The notes beneath the pieces were generated by a model. The model searched no databases and was not told the origin of the DNA. It saw only the letters and a program-made list of their open reading frames with translations. From contig NZ_CDBY01000007.1 in assembly GCF_000820125.1 (NCBI RefSeq), positions 1 to 55,200 on the forward strand: 55,200 bases of DNA. The letters are read 5' to 3'. Positions within the stretch are counted from its first letter, which is position 1, and each line of letters starts with the position of its first letter. Shown piece by piece: positions 45,557-54,770 of this stretch. The position numbers were made by a program, and so were the translations under genes. The stretch is from Aeromonas simiae. GTDB taxonomy: Bacteria; Pseudomonadota; Gammaproteobacteria; Enterobacterales; Aeromonadaceae.

Positions 45557-46453
45557 TTACTCCATCATCTTCTCGATGGGCAGCACCAGGATGGAGCTGG
45601 CACCGAGGGCCTTAAGGCGCTCCATGGTCTCCCAGAACAGGGTTTCGCTGGAGACCACGTGCAGGGCCACCTGGTTGGTGTCACCGGCCAGCTGCATGAT
45701 GGTGGGACGCTCGGCGCCCGGCAGCAGGGAGGTGATGGCTTCGAGCCGCTCTTTCGGGGCGTGCAGCATGATGTATTTGCTCTCGCGCGCTTGCAGCATC
45801 CCTTGGATGCGCGGCATCAACTTGTCGATGAGCTGCTGCTTGCTGCTTTCAAGCGGCTGCGCCGCCTGGATCAGGGCCGCCTTGGAGCGGTAGATGACCT
45901 CGACCTCTTTGAGGCCGTTGGCCTCCAGCGTGGCGCCGGTCGACACCAGATCGCAGATGGCGTCGGCCAGTCCGGCGCGCGGGGCCACTTCCACCGAGCC
46001 ACCCAGCATCACGCTCTTGAAGGGCAGGCCGCGCTCATCGAAGAAGCGTTGCAGCAGGCCGGGGTAGGAGGTGGCGATGCGCTTGCCGGCCAGGCACTCG
46101 GCGCCGGTGTAGTTCATTTCACGCGGCACGGCGAGCGACAGTCGGCAGCTACCGAAGTCGAGCTGCTTCAATACCTTTACCTCGGCCGCCTGACCGAGGG
46201 CCTGGCGGCGCAGCTGCTCCTCTTCCAGTACGTTCTCACCGATGATGCCAAGATCGACCACGCCATCCATCACCAGACCCGGGATGTCGTCATCGCGGAC
46301 TCGCAGAATATCGATAGGCATATTTTCAACGTGGGCAATCAGGCGCTGCTCGAGCAGGTTGATCTTGAGACCACAGCTTTTGAGCAGGGCCTGGGAGTCC
46401 TGGCTGAGGCGCCCGGACTTTTGCATTGCGATACGCAGACGTTGAGTTTCCAT
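45557..46453 (-). CDS. hisG: ATP phosphoribosyltransferase, long form
   Basis: 298 residues, first and feedback-inhibited step of histidine synthesis. Long HisG with C-terminal regulatory ACT-like domain (about 225-298, including [15 protein letters not shown]), so HisZ is not needed. PRPP-binding region [16 protein letters not shown] 46453 ([16 protein letters not shown]) lies just after the attenuator; 38 upstream in-frame residues run through the terminator and are rejected. Confidence 0.97.
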   Translation of the reverse strand: METQRLRIAMQKSGRLSQDSQALLKSCGLKINLLEQRLIAHVENMPIDILRVRDDDIPGLVMDGVVDLGIIGENVLEEEQLRRQALGQAAEVKVLKQLDFGSCRLSLAVPREMNYTGAECLAGKRIATSYPGLLQRFFDERGLPFKSVMLGGSVEVAPRAGLADAICDLVSTGATLEANGLKEVEVIYRSKAALIQAAQPLESSKQQLIDKLMPRIQGMLQARESKYIMLHAPKERLEAITSLLPGAERPTIMQLAGDTNQVALHVVSSETLFWETMERLKALGASSILVLPIEKMME

Positions 46454-46475
46454 TGCTTCTTTTTCCTTCGTATTT

Positions 46476-46513
46476 AAAAACAAAAACCCTCGAAAGCGGT
46501 GCTTCCGAGGGTT
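46476..46513 (-). terminator. Histidine attenuator terminator
   Basis: On the minus strand, AACCCTCG pairs with CGAGGGTT around a GC-containing loop, followed by TTTGTTTTT, 22 bases before hisG and 66 bases after the leader stop. This is the position of a classical attenuator. Confidence 0.92.
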
Positions 46514-46579
46514 TGCAGATGCGGGGGTCTGCGTGGAAGTCACCTTTATTGGTCTTCCAGCAGCCAACCTCCTGAAAGA

Positions 46580-46627
46580 CTATTCGGGATGATGGTGACG
46601 GTGGTGAGCTTTCAGCAGGTTGAACAT
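46580..46627 (-). CDS. hisL: His operon leader peptide
   Basis: Fifteen residues, MFNLLKAHHRHHHPE, then TAG; five of the six codons from 8 to 13 are His. A purine-rich ribosome-binding site (AAAGAGAG) precedes the ATG. Ribosome stalling at these His codons when charged tRNA-His is scarce would prevent the terminator at 46476 from forming. A weak promoter (TTGCAA at 46711-46716 with TAAGTT 16 bases on) lies about 70-90 bases upstream on the minus strand. Confidence 0.95.
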   Translation of the reverse strand: MFNLLKAHHRHHHPE

Positions 46628-46826
46628 GATGTAAATCTCTCTTTACTAATAGGGTTGCCGTTCTTTACGAACCGATGGCGTGGTTTTTAACTTACCTGTC
46701 TGGTTAAAAATTGCAACCCCGGCGAGAGAAAAGGGTGAAAAAATAAAGCAATCGTTTTTCCGGCCGATAGCCAGTTAAAGGTCAACCCGCTTTATCGGCG
46801 TTGGGCACGGACGCAGGAGAACCGCC

Positions 46827-47090
46827 ATGGCCAATCAGGATCTGATCTATTCCATATTGCCTCGTCCGCCCGCCGTACCAGGCAGCAGTGGGGTGGCCGG
46901 TGAGATCCGCCAGGTGCGCCAAGTCACCGGGCTCGACAAGAAATCGCGTATCGAGGCGAGCCGCGAGGATCCCGATCGGCGTCAGCAGCAGACGCCTCCC
47001 CATACGGCGACGGTCGCGCCTGCTGCGCCGGTTGAGACGGGAGGGGAGGTGCCGCCGGATCCGCCACATCAGATCGATCTCTTCGTCTGA
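46827..47090 (+). CDS. Short Pro-rich hypothetical protein
   Basis: 87 residues, low in structure: MANQDLIYSILPRPPAVPG, then a charged middle and a Pro/Thr/Ala-rich end, so mostly disordered and cytosolic. ATG 46827 is preceded by a CAGGAG ribosome-binding site at a suitable distance. It ends just before the yoaA promoter. I do not recognise it. An opposite-strand frame also exists but lacks a ribosome-binding site. Confidence 0.55.
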   Translation: MANQDLIYSILPRPPAVPGSSGVAGEIRQVRQVTGLDKKSRIEASREDPDRRQQQTPPHTATVAPAAPVETGGEVPPDPPHQIDLFV

Positions 47091-47100
47091 GCGGTGCTTT

Positions 47101-47109
47101 TGGTATAAT
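47101..47109 (+). promoter_or_regulatory. Extended -10 promoter for yoaA-tsaB
   Basis: TGGTATAAT matches the extended -10 form (TGn-TATAAT); the -35 region (CTTCGT at 47081) is weak, as is common with such promoters. Start of transcription near 47116. Confidence 0.6.
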
Positions 47110-47134
47110 CGGCCTTTTCGCCGGAACGCCTGCC

Positions 47135-49072
47135 TTGACCACTGTCTCGACCCTGTTTGCCCCCGAAGGCCCCCTCTCGCGCCATATCGATGGCTTTGTC
47201 GCCCGCGCCCCCCAGCTGGAGATGGCCAGTGCGGTGGAGCGCGTCATCGACAGCCACGGCCGCCTGCTGGTGGAGGCGGGCACAGGTACCGGCAAGACCT
47301 ATGCCTATCTGGTGCCGGCGCTGCACTCGGGTAAGCGCATCGTCATCAGCACCGGCTCCAAAAACCTGCAAGAGCAGCTCTATCACAGGGACTTGCCGAC
47401 CATCATGGGGGCCCTCGACTACGCCCGGCCGGTGGCCCTGCTCAAGGGGCGCAGCAACTACCTGTGCCTGGAGCGCCTCAACAACCTGATGAGCGAGTCG
47501 CACCTGCAAAAGGCCGAGGTGCTGGCCGATCTGGTCAAGGTGAAATCCTGGTCGGGGACCACCAATACCGGGGACGTGGGCGACATTTCGGGCTTGCAGG
47601 AGAACGCCGAAATCCTGCCCCACATCACCAGCACCAACGACAACTGCCTCGGGCGCGACTGCCCCTATTACGAGGATTGCCACCTGGTGATCGCCCGTCG
47701 CCGCGCCATGGAGGCGCAGGTGGTGGTGATCAACCATCACCTCTTCTTCGCCGATCTGGCGGTGAAAGACACGGGATTTGGCGAGCTGGTGCCGGAGGCT
47801 CAGGTCTACGTATTCGACGAGGCGCACCAGTTGCCCGAAATAGCCACCAGCTATTTTGGCAAGTCCCTCTCCAGCCGCAGCGTTCAGGAGTTGGCTCAGG
47901 ATATCCAGCTGGCCTATCGCAGCGAGGCGCAGGACATGAACCAGCTCGGCAAGGCGGCGGATCGGTTGCAGATCGTCAGCCAGGATCTGCGCCTGGCGTT
48001 TGGTATGGAGAGCGGGCGCGGCAATACCCGTGACATGATGAAAAACAGCCACTGGGGACAGGCGCTGGCGCGTCTGACCGATGCGCTTTCGCTCTGTTAT
48101 GACGTATTGAAGCTGGCGCTCGGGCGTGGCGAGCGGCTCGATCAGTGCTTTGAGCGGGTCAGCGAGGTGAAAAGCCGCCTCAGCGAGCTGCTCGCACTCA
48201 ATGAAACCGGCTGCTCCTACTGGTTTGAATGCACGCGGCTCCACTTTTCGCTCAACCTGACGCCGCTCTCGGTGGCCGAGCGTTTCAACGCCGAGGTGCA
48301 GCGCCCCGAGGTGAGCTGGGTGTTTACCTCCGCCACCCTGACGGTGGACGGCCACTTTGCCCACTTTGCCGGCGAGATGGGGCTGGCCGGTAGCGCCGAG
48401 CTGACCTTGGACAGCCCCTTCGATTACAGCGAACAGGCGCGCCTGTGCGTGCCGCGTTTTCTGCCCGAGCCCAACGCTTTCGGCCGTGGTGAGCGGCTGG
48501 CCGCCATGATGATCCCGCTCATCAACCGTACCCCGGGCGGCTGTTTTTTCCTCTGCACCAGCCATCAGGCGATGCGCCAGGTGGCCGAGGTGCTGCGCCG
48601 TGAAATAGGGCGCACCGTGCTGATGCAGGGGGAGGAGAACAAGTCGCAGCTGCTCAAACGCTTTGTCGAGAATGGCCGCGCCGTGCTGGTGGCCACCGCC
48701 AGCTTCTGGGAGGGGATCGACGTGCGGGGGGCGGCACTTTCGTGTGTTATCATCGACAAACTGCCGTTTGCCTCCCCGGATGACCCCCTGCTCAAGGCGC
48801 GAGTCGAGGACTGTCGCCTGCGCGGCGGCGATCCCTTCTCCGACGTGCAGCTGCCCAAGGCGGTCATTGCCCTCAAGCAGGGGGTGGGCCGCCTCATCCG
48901 CGATCGGGGGGATCACGGGGTGCTGGTGATCTGCGATCCGCGCATGGTCAACCGCGCTTATGGCGCCACCTTTATCAAGAGCCTGCCCGCCATTCCCCGC
49001 ACCCGGGATTTGGCGCGGCTGGGCGAGTTTTTCCGCGAGGGCGATGGGCCCTCGATCGCTAGCAATGTTTAA
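47135..49072 (+). CDS. yoaA: ATP-dependent DNA helicase YoaA (DinG/XPD family)
   Basis: 645 residues. Walker A EAGTGTGKT (47-55), VFDEAHQLPE as DEAH box, and an iron-sulfur cluster domain with four Cys (NYLCLERL and DNCLGRDCPYYEDCHL). Helicase motifs VI near GVGRLIRDRGD. XPD-like helicase that in E. coli works with HolC in replication repair. TTG start 47135 is assumed as the first possible codon after the promoter; the next downstream Met is too far in. The tsaB gene follows nine bases later. Confidence 0.93.
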   Translation: MTTVSTLFAPEGPLSRHIDGFVARAPQLEMASAVERVIDSHGRLLVEAGTGTGKTYAYLVPALHSGKRIVISTGSKNLQEQLYHRDLPTIMGALDYARPVALLKGRSNYLCLERLNNLMSESHLQKAEVLADLVKVKSWSGTTNTGDVGDISGLQENAEILPHITSTNDNCLGRDCPYYEDCHLVIARRRAMEAQVVVINHHLFFADLAVKDTGFGELVPEAQVYVFDEAHQLPEIATSYFGKSLSSRSVQELAQDIQLAYRSEAQDMNQLGKAADRLQIVSQDLRLAFGMESGRGNTRDMMKNSHWGQALARLTDALSLCYDVLKLALGRGERLDQCFERVSEVKSRLSELLALNETGCSYWFECTRLHFSLNLTPLSVAERFNAEVQRPEVSWVFTSATLTVDGHFAHFAGEMGLAGSAELTLDSPFDYSEQARLCVPRFLPEPNAFGRGERLAAMMIPLINRTPGGCFFLCTSHQAMRQVAEVLRREIGRTVLMQGEENKSQLLKRFVENGRAVLVATASFWEGIDVRGAALSCVIIDKLPFASPDDPLLKARVEDCRLRGGDPFSDVQLPKAVIALKQGVGRLIRDRGDHGVLVICDPRMVNRAYGATFIKSLPAIPRTRDLARLGEFFREGDGPSIASNV

Positions 49073-49081
49073 GGAAACTGT

Positions 49082-49774
49082 GTGTTGAAGATCCTGGCCG
49101 TCGATACTGCCACCGAAGCCTGCTCCGCCGCCCTGCTGGTGGGCGAGCAGGTGTTTGCCCGTTATGAAGAGGCGCCCCGCGACCACACCCGCAAGATCCT
49201 GCCCATGGTGCAGTCCCTGCTCGATGAGGCCGGGCTGGCCCTGAGCGATCTCGATGCCATCGCCTTTGGCCGTGGCCCCGGCTCGTTTACCGGTGTTCGC
49301 ATCGGGATCGGGGTTGCCCAGGGGCTGGCGCTTGGCGCCGACAAACCGCTCATCGGTATCTCGACCCTGGCCGCCATGGCGCAGGGGGCTTATCGTCGTG
49401 ACGGTGCCGAGCAGGTGTTGGCCGCCATCGACGCGCGCATGAATGAAGTCTATTTCGGTCGCTTCACCCTGAGCGAAGGATTGATGGTGCCGCAACAAGA
49501 GGAGTGCGTGATTGAGCCCACTCTGCTGGCCGAGCAGATCCACTTGGAGGGCCGCTGGCACACCATAGGCACCGGTTTTGTCACCTACGACGCGGTGTTG
49601 CAGCTGGCCGAACAGCAGGTGCCGGCCTCCGCCCCCTGCCTGCCGATGGCCGAAGACATGCTGCCGCTGGCGCGTGCCGCCTGGCTGGCTGGCGAGGCGG
49701 TAGCGGTCGAGGCGGCCAGCCCCGTATACTTGCGCGACAAGGTGACCTGGAAGAAGCTGCCGGGTCGCGAGTGA
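49082..49774 (+). CDS. tsaB: tRNA t6A synthesis protein TsaB
   Basis: 230 residues, ASKHA-fold partner of TsaD in threonylcarbamoyl-adenosine formation at tRNA position 37. N-terminal LAVDTATEACSAAL, GRGPGSFTGVRIGIGVAQGLA. GTG start 49082 (or TTG 49085). Follows yoaA as in E. coli. Confidence 0.95.
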   Translation: MLKILAVDTATEACSAALLVGEQVFARYEEAPRDHTRKILPMVQSLLDEAGLALSDLDAIAFGRGPGSFTGVRIGIGVAQGLALGADKPLIGISTLAAMAQGAYRRDGAEQVLAAIDARMNEVYFGRFTLSEGLMVPQQEECVIEPTLLAEQIHLEGRWHTIGTGFVTYDAVLQLAEQQVPASAPCLPMAEDMLPLARAAWLAGEAVAVEAASPVYLRDKVTWKKLPGRE

Positions 49775-49812
49775 TCCCGAGGGGGACTCCCCTCACTGCC
49801 GGAGGGGGAAAT

Positions 49813-50355
49813 ATGTCTCATCTGTCCATGAGGTTCACTGGCCGCACGCTGTGGCTGGGGCTCGCCGCCTGGCTGCTCTCGGCCTGCGGCACCGTGCCGC
49901 GCGAGCTGGCCTACGAGCCCGAGTCGGCCCTGGTGCCGTTCGCGCCGGGGCTGTCCCAACCTGGCGCCATGGCTCGCTGGAGCGGGGTCATCGCGATGGT
50001 GCATAACGAGCCGGCACGCAGCGTCATCGAGGTGGTGGTGCTGCCGCTCAAATCCAACGGTGTACCGCTGCAAACCGAGCAGAGTCCGGGCCGTTTTCTC
50101 GCCATCATGCCGGGGTTTGTCGATCCTGCCCTCTATGCCAAGGGGCGCTCGCTGAGTGTGCTGGGTCAGGTGGCGGCGCCGGTCGATGGCAAGATAGGGG
50201 AGCACCCCTATCGCTTTGCCGTGCTCGATAGCGCCAAGAGCAAGCTCTGGCCACCGGTCAAGGAGGTCGAGGTGCGCTATGTCGACCCCTTCTTCCACGA
50301 TCCCTTCTATGACCCCTACTGGCCGCGCCGACCGCTGCGCCCGTTACCGCGATGA
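49813..50355 (+). CDS. slp: Slp-family outer membrane lipoprotein
   Basis: 180 residues. Signal with lipobox LSAC (Cys25, then Gly-Thr-Val). The mature protein shows Slp marks: MARWSGVIAMVHN, VVLPLKSNGVP, GRFLA and HPYRFAVLDS. Slp is a starvation/stationary-phase-induced lipoprotein of uncertain function. Strong GGAGGGGG ribosome-binding site; the tail ends DPFYDPYWPRRP. Stop overlaps the next ATG (ATGA). Confidence 0.88.
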   Translation: MSHLSMRFTGRTLWLGLAAWLLSACGTVPRELAYEPESALVPFAPGLSQPGAMARWSGVIAMVHNEPARSVIEVVVLPLKSNGVPLQTEQSPGRFLAIMPGFVDPALYAKGRSLSVLGQVAAPVDGKIGEHPYRFAVLDSAKSKLWPPVKEVEVRYVDPFFHDPFYDPYWPRRPLRPLPR

Positions 50356-51194
50356 CGACGTCAGGGGAGATCCGGCTCGATGATGGGCGCCGCGTCGCCT
50401 ACCTGAGCTGGGGCAAGCCGGAAGCCCCCCTGGTGTTGGCGCTGCACGGCTGGCTCGACAACGCCGAGAGCTTTCGGCCGCTGGCGGCCCACCTCAACGG
50501 CGTGCACCTGGTGGCCCTCGATCTACCCGGTCACGGCCACTCGAGCCACAAGGCCACCCCCTATGTTTTTGTCGACTGGCTCGACGATCTCTACCGCATC
50601 ACCCGCGCGGCGGGCTGGCAGCGCTTCATCCTGCTCGGTCATTCCCTCGGGGCGCTCATCGGCTCGGCCTATGCCGGGGTGTTTCCCGAGCAGGTCTCCC
50701 AGCTCATCATGCTGGAGGGGATGGGGCCGCTCAGCCAGCCCGATCATGAGGTGCCGGGGCAGATCCGGCGGGTGCTGGAGCGGCGCTCGCGCACCGCTTT
50801 GCGCCGCCATCCGGGCTTTGAGGAGGTGGCGCAGGCGGTGGCGGCCCGTTGTCAGGTCAGCGACATGCAGGTTGACGCGGCGCGTCTCATCGTGCAGCGC
50901 AATCTGGAGGAGCGGGAAGGGCGTTGGCACTGGCGCAGCGATCCGGCCCTGCGTGAACGCACGCCGCTGCGCATGAGCGAGGGACAGGCGCTGGCGCTGC
51001 TCTCGGCCATCACGGCGCCGGTACTGCTGCTGCGGGGCGAACATGGCTATCCGGAGCTGGCGCAGCAATGGGCGGCACGGGGTGGGGCGATCGCGGCACT
51101 GGAGTGCGCAATGGTGCCGGGCGGGCACCATTTCCACATGGAAGATCCTGCGCTGACGGCACTTCATATCGAAAAATTCTGCCGACTTCGCTAG
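50352..51194 (+). CDS. Alpha/beta hydrolase
   Basis: 280 residues, soluble. Oxyanion HGWLDNAESF, nucleophile Ser98 in LLGHSLGALIG, and C-terminal His in GGHHFHME; Asp/Glu in LLRGEHGYPE. Substrate unknown; related hydrolases are esterases. Overlaps slp by four bases, so co-expressed. Confidence 0.85.
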   Translation: MTTSGEIRLDDGRRVAYLSWGKPEAPLVLALHGWLDNAESFRPLAAHLNGVHLVALDLPGHGHSSHKATPYVFVDWLDDLYRITRAAGWQRFILLGHSLGALIGSAYAGVFPEQVSQLIMLEGMGPLSQPDHEVPGQIRRVLERRSRTALRRHPGFEEVAQAVAARCQVSDMQVDAARLIVQRNLEEREGRWHWRSDPALRERTPLRMSEGQALALLSAITAPVLLLRGEHGYPELAQQWAARGGAIAALECAMVPGGHHFHMEDPALTALHIEKFCRLR

Positions 51195-51390
51195 AATGCG
51201 TGCTCTACATCACTATTCTATCAATTCAATCCAGTCTCACTCTGTTAATTTTCTGTTAACTAGCGTTGCCTTGTGTCACCATATCGCAACCTTAGAGCTC
51301 ATGCTCGAAACAGCTGATTGAATAACCCGGTGATCCAGGGACGGAGGGAACACAGTGAGCGCACAGGTCCTTTATATGCAGGAGAATCAC

Positions 51391-53070
51391 GTGGAAAAAG
51401 TCTGGCTCAAGCGTTATCCGGAGGGCGTTCCCGCCGAGATCGATCCAGACAAGTACGGCTCTCTGGTCGAGATGTTCGAAGAGTCGGTGGCCAAGTTCGC
51501 CGACCTGCCCGCCTTCGTCAATATGGGGCAGACCATCACCTATCGCCGCCTTGAAGAGCAGTCACGGGCCTTTGCCGCCTACCTGCAAAACGAGTTGAAG
51601 CTGGAAAAGGGCGACCGGGTCGCGGTCATGATGCCCAACCTGCTGCAATACCCCATCGCCGTGTTCGGCATCCTGCGCGCCGGTATGACAGTGGTCAACG
51701 TCAACCCCCTCTATACCCCGCGCGAGCTGGAGCACCAGCTCAAAGATGCGGGCGCCAAGGCGATCGTCATCGTCTCTAACTTTGCCCACACCCTCGAGAA
51801 GGTGGTCTACGACACCCCGGTCAAGCACGTGATCCTGACCCGCATGGGGGATAACCTGGGCCTGGCCAAGGGCACCTTAGTCAATTTCGTGGTGAAGTAC
51901 GTCAAGAAGCTGGTGCCGAAATACAATCTGCCGGGGGCCAGCTCCATGCGTCATGCGCTCGCCAAGGGGCGCTATCTGCAATACATCAAGCCGACCATTA
52001 AGAGTGGCGACATCGCCTTCCTGCAATACACAGGGGGAACCACGGGGCTCTCCAAGGGCGCCATGCTGACCCACCGCAACATGCTTGCCAACGTCGAGCA
52101 GTGCCTCGGGATTTACGGCCCGCGCCTGCAGGAGGGCAAGGAGTTTGTGGTGACCGCACTGCCGCTCTACCACGTCTTCGCCCTGACGGTGAACTGCCTG
52201 CTGTTCATGCGCATCGGCGGCTATAACCTGCTCATCAGCAATCCGCGCGACATCCCGGGCTTTGTCAAAGAGATCAAGAAGTATCCCTTCACCTGTATCA
52301 CAGGGGTGAACACCCTGTTCAACGCCCTGATCAACAATCCCGACTTTGCGGCCATCAACTTCGATCGCCTGAAGCTGACCATAGGCGGCGGCATGGCGGT
52401 GCAGCGCGCGGTGGCCGAGAAGTGGCAACAGATGACCAAGGTGCCCCTGCTCGAGGGCTATGGCCTGACCGAGTGCTCGCCGCTGGTGAGTGTCTGCCCC
52501 TACGATCTGGTGCAGTACAACGGCTCCATCGGCCTGCCGGTCTGCTCGACCGAGATCCGTCTGGTCGATGACGAGGGCAATGTGGTGCGCGAACTCGGCC
52601 AGCCGGGCGAGATGCAGGTGCGCGGCCCGCAGGTGATGGCCGGTTACTGGCAGCGTCCTGAGGCGACCGCCGAGGTGATCCAGGATGGTTGGCTCTGCAC
52701 TGGCGATATCGCCACCTGTGATGAGCAGGGCTTTTTCAAGATCGTCGATCGCAAGAAGGACATGATCCTGGTCTCCGGTTTCAACGTCTATCCGAACGAA
52801 ATTGAAGACGTGGTCGCCATGCATCCGAAGGTGATGGAAGTCGCCGCCGTCGGTGTGCCGCACAAGGTCTCCGGCGAGGTGGTGAAGCTGTTTGTGGTGC
52901 GCAAGGATCCCTTGCTCAGCGAAGAGGACATCATCGCCCATTGCCGCAAACATCTGACTGCCTATAAGGTGCCGAAACTGGTAGAATTCCGCGACGAACT
53001 ACCCAAGACCAATGTGGGCAAGATCCTGCGCCGCGAACTGCGCGATGAGGAGCTTGCCAAAGCGCAATAA
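51391..53070 (+). CDS. fadD: Long-chain fatty-acid CoA ligase
   Basis: 559 residues. Activates long-chain fatty acids with ATP and CoA during uptake. AMP-binding motif [28 protein letters not shown], and the FACS signature near [24 protein letters not shown] region. The GTG 51391 start gives [13 protein letters not shown], matching E. coli MKKVWLNRYP, and has GGAG seven bases before; 12 upstream in-frame codons were rejected. I did not find a convincing FadR site in 51195-51390. Confidence 0.97.
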   Translation: MEKVWLKRYPEGVPAEIDPDKYGSLVEMFEESVAKFADLPAFVNMGQTITYRRLEEQSRAFAAYLQNELKLEKGDRVAVMMPNLLQYPIAVFGILRAGMTVVNVNPLYTPRELEHQLKDAGAKAIVIVSNFAHTLEKVVYDTPVKHVILTRMGDNLGLAKGTLVNFVVKYVKKLVPKYNLPGASSMRHALAKGRYLQYIKPTIKSGDIAFLQYTGGTTGLSKGAMLTHRNMLANVEQCLGIYGPRLQEGKEFVVTALPLYHVFALTVNCLLFMRIGGYNLLISNPRDIPGFVKEIKKYPFTCITGVNTLFNALINNPDFAAINFDRLKLTIGGGMAVQRAVAEKWQQMTKVPLLEGYGLTECSPLVSVCPYDLVQYNGSIGLPVCSTEIRLVDDEGNVVRELGQPGEMQVRGPQVMAGYWQRPEATAEVIQDGWLCTGDIATCDEQGFFKIVDRKKDMILVSGFNVYPNEIEDVVAMHPKVMEVAAVGVPHKVSGEVVKLFVVRKDPLLSEEDIIAHCRKHLTAYKVPKLVEFRDELPKTNVGKILRRELRDEELAKAQ

Positions 53071-53147
53071 GGTCCCTGCCTTCCCGTGCGCCGTGGTTCC
53101 CACCACGGCGCTTTCGTTTCTGGGGCCGGCCACCACAAGGCAACACC

Positions 53148-54254
53148 ATGCATTACCAATTGATTTCCAATCAGGCCGATCTTGCGGCCTACCTCTCCAC
53201 CCTGGCCGAGGGTCCGCTCGCCGTTGACACCGAGTTCGTGCGTACCCGCACCTATTATCCCCAGCTCGGCCTGTTTCAGATCTACGACGGTCACCAATTG
53301 GCGCTGATCGACCCGCTGGCCGTCGACATGACGCCGCTGTGGCAAGTGCTGGGAGCGAAGGGGCGCCTCAGCGTGCTGCATGCTTCCGGTGAAGATCTTG
53401 AACTCATTCAGCACGAGGCCGGCCATCTGCCGGCGTTGATGCACGATACCCAGCTGGCCGCCGCCTTTCTCGGTTACGGGGTTTCGGTAGGTTTTGGCGC
53501 CCTGGTGAAGGATTTTCTCGGGGTGGAGCTGGTCAAGGATCAGGCGCGCACCGACTGGTTGGCTCGCCCTTTGAGCGCCCGCCAGCTCGATTACGCGGCG
53601 GCCGATGTCTTCTATCTGGTGCCCCTCTACCAGCAGGTGATGGCGCGCCTGGTCGAGAGTGGCAAACTGGCCTGGTTTGAGGAGGAGTGCCGCAGCCACT
53701 GCGCTCGCAAGGTCGCCATCAGCGATCCCTATCAGGCCTATCTTGATTTTGGCAACGCCTGGCAGCTGGGACGGCGTGAACTCGCCATCTTGCGCGAGCT
53801 GGCGGCCTGGCGCCAGCAGGAGGCGGTGCGCCGCGATCTGGCGGTCAACTTCGTGGTCAAGGAGCTGCACCTTTACAAGGTGGCCGAGCGTCGTCCGAGT
53901 TCGCTGCGCGATCTCAACGAGCTGGGACTGCTGCCCATCGAGATCAAGATCCACGGCAAGCGTCTGCTCGATATCGTGGCCAAGGCCGAGGCCAGCGATC
54001 CGGATTCATGGCCCGAGCGCATCCGCCGTCTGGTGGAGTTTCCCCAGTACAAGGGCGAGCTCAAGCGGATCAAGGCGCTGGTGGAGGAGCAATCCAAGGC
54101 GTGTGGCGTGCCGCCCGAGCTGATCGCCAGCAAGAAGACCATCCACCAGTACTTCACCTGGAGCTGGCGTCTGAGCGACGAAGAGCGCGCAGCCGTCGAG
54201 CCGCCTGCACTGCTTACCGGGTGGCGTGGTGAACTGGTGGGGCGTCTGTTGTAA
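53148..54254 (+). CDS. rnd: Ribonuclease D
   Basis: 368 residues. 3'-5' exoribonuclease for tRNA maturation. DEDD residues: DTEFVRTRTYYPQL, HASGEDLELI, DTQLAAAFLGYG, and DYAAADVFYLVPLY; two HRDC-like helical domains follow. ATG 53148 after AAGG. fadD-rnd adjacency is as in E. coli. Confidence 0.96.
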   Translation: MHYQLISNQADLAAYLSTLAEGPLAVDTEFVRTRTYYPQLGLFQIYDGHQLALIDPLAVDMTPLWQVLGAKGRLSVLHASGEDLELIQHEAGHLPALMHDTQLAAAFLGYGVSVGFGALVKDFLGVELVKDQARTDWLARPLSARQLDYAAADVFYLVPLYQQVMARLVESGKLAWFEEECRSHCARKVAISDPYQAYLDFGNAWQLGRRELAILRELAAWRQQEAVRRDLAVNFVVKELHLYKVAERRPSSLRDLNELGLLPIEIKIHGKRLLDIVAKAEASDPDSWPERIRRLVEFPQYKGELKRIKALVEEQSKACGVPPELIASKKTIHQYFTWSWRLSDEERAAVEPPALLTGWRGELVGRLL

Positions 54255-54280
54255 CGCTGTCGCTGAGGGTGGGGAAAGAG

Positions 54281-54316
54281 AAAAGGCCCCGCCCGATGCA
54301 TCCTATCGGGGGGCAG
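54281..54316 (-). terminator. Terminator of the zinc-finger gene
   Basis: On the minus strand, a GC-rich hairpin with CCGAT/ATCGG core and extra G-C pairs, followed by TTTTCTCTTT; it also lies 27 bases after the rnd stop. Confidence 0.55.
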
Positions 54317-54321
54317 GGGGG

Positions 54322-54699
54322 TCAGAGTTCGCGGGTGTGATCACCCTTGCGATAACGGGCTTCGCAGCGTGGGCAGCGCTGCATGGCGGGATCGTTGTCC
54401 AGCTCAATCGGGTTCAGGGGCTCCTCGCAGTCGGAGCAGAGGCCGTAGAGGCCGAGATCCATCTGACAGAGGGCCGCATCCAAGTGCAGCAGCCGAGCGA
54501 TCGGCGCCTCTACCCCTGGGCCAAGTACGGTTCTGGCCATAGCCACCAGCGACTCCACCTCACACTGAGCCGGACTGACGCCGATATCATCCAGACGGGC
54601 AGCCTCCAGCTCGGCTATCAGTTGCTGACGGATCTGTGTCCAGTCGGCTTCGAGTCGGCGTCGCCAGCCAGACAGCTGCTGCTCGCTCAATTCACACAC
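54322..54699 (-). CDS. DksA/TraR-type zinc-finger protein
   Basis: 125 residues from GTG 54699, where GGAGG is five bases upstream; the longer in-frame ATG at 54774 has no ribosome-binding site and would overlap the transporter. N-terminal helical pair, then zinc finger CSDCEEPLNP and CPRCEARY. DksA-like proteins bind RNA polymerase; DksA-like coiled-coil tip residues were not checked. Its job may be transcription control, but this is only family-based. Confidence 0.82.
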   Translation of the reverse strand: MCELSEQQLSGWRRRLEADWTQIRQQLIAELEAARLDDIGVSPAQCEVESLVAMARTVLGPGVEAPIARLLHLDAALCQMDLGLYGLCSDCEEPLNPIELDNDPAMQRCPRCEARYRKGDHTREL

Positions 54700-54770
54700 A
54701 ATGCCTCCAATAGCTTGCCAAAGAGTGGACTCAGTATAGGGAGGCAGCCTGCCGGGCAAGATGACATGCG

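Noticed and set aside
44383..46477. Long plus-strand frames of about 400 codons
   Set aside because: Antisense to hisD and hisG, no ribosome-binding sites and no known domain.
47069..49561. An 830-codon open frame on the minus strand
   Set aside because: It is antisense to yoaA and tsaB, whose motifs are complete. GC-rich codon bias keeps the opposite frame free of stops.
51195..51390. FadR operator in front of fadD
   Set aside because: I looked for a TGGTCNGACC-like palindrome and found nothing convincing.
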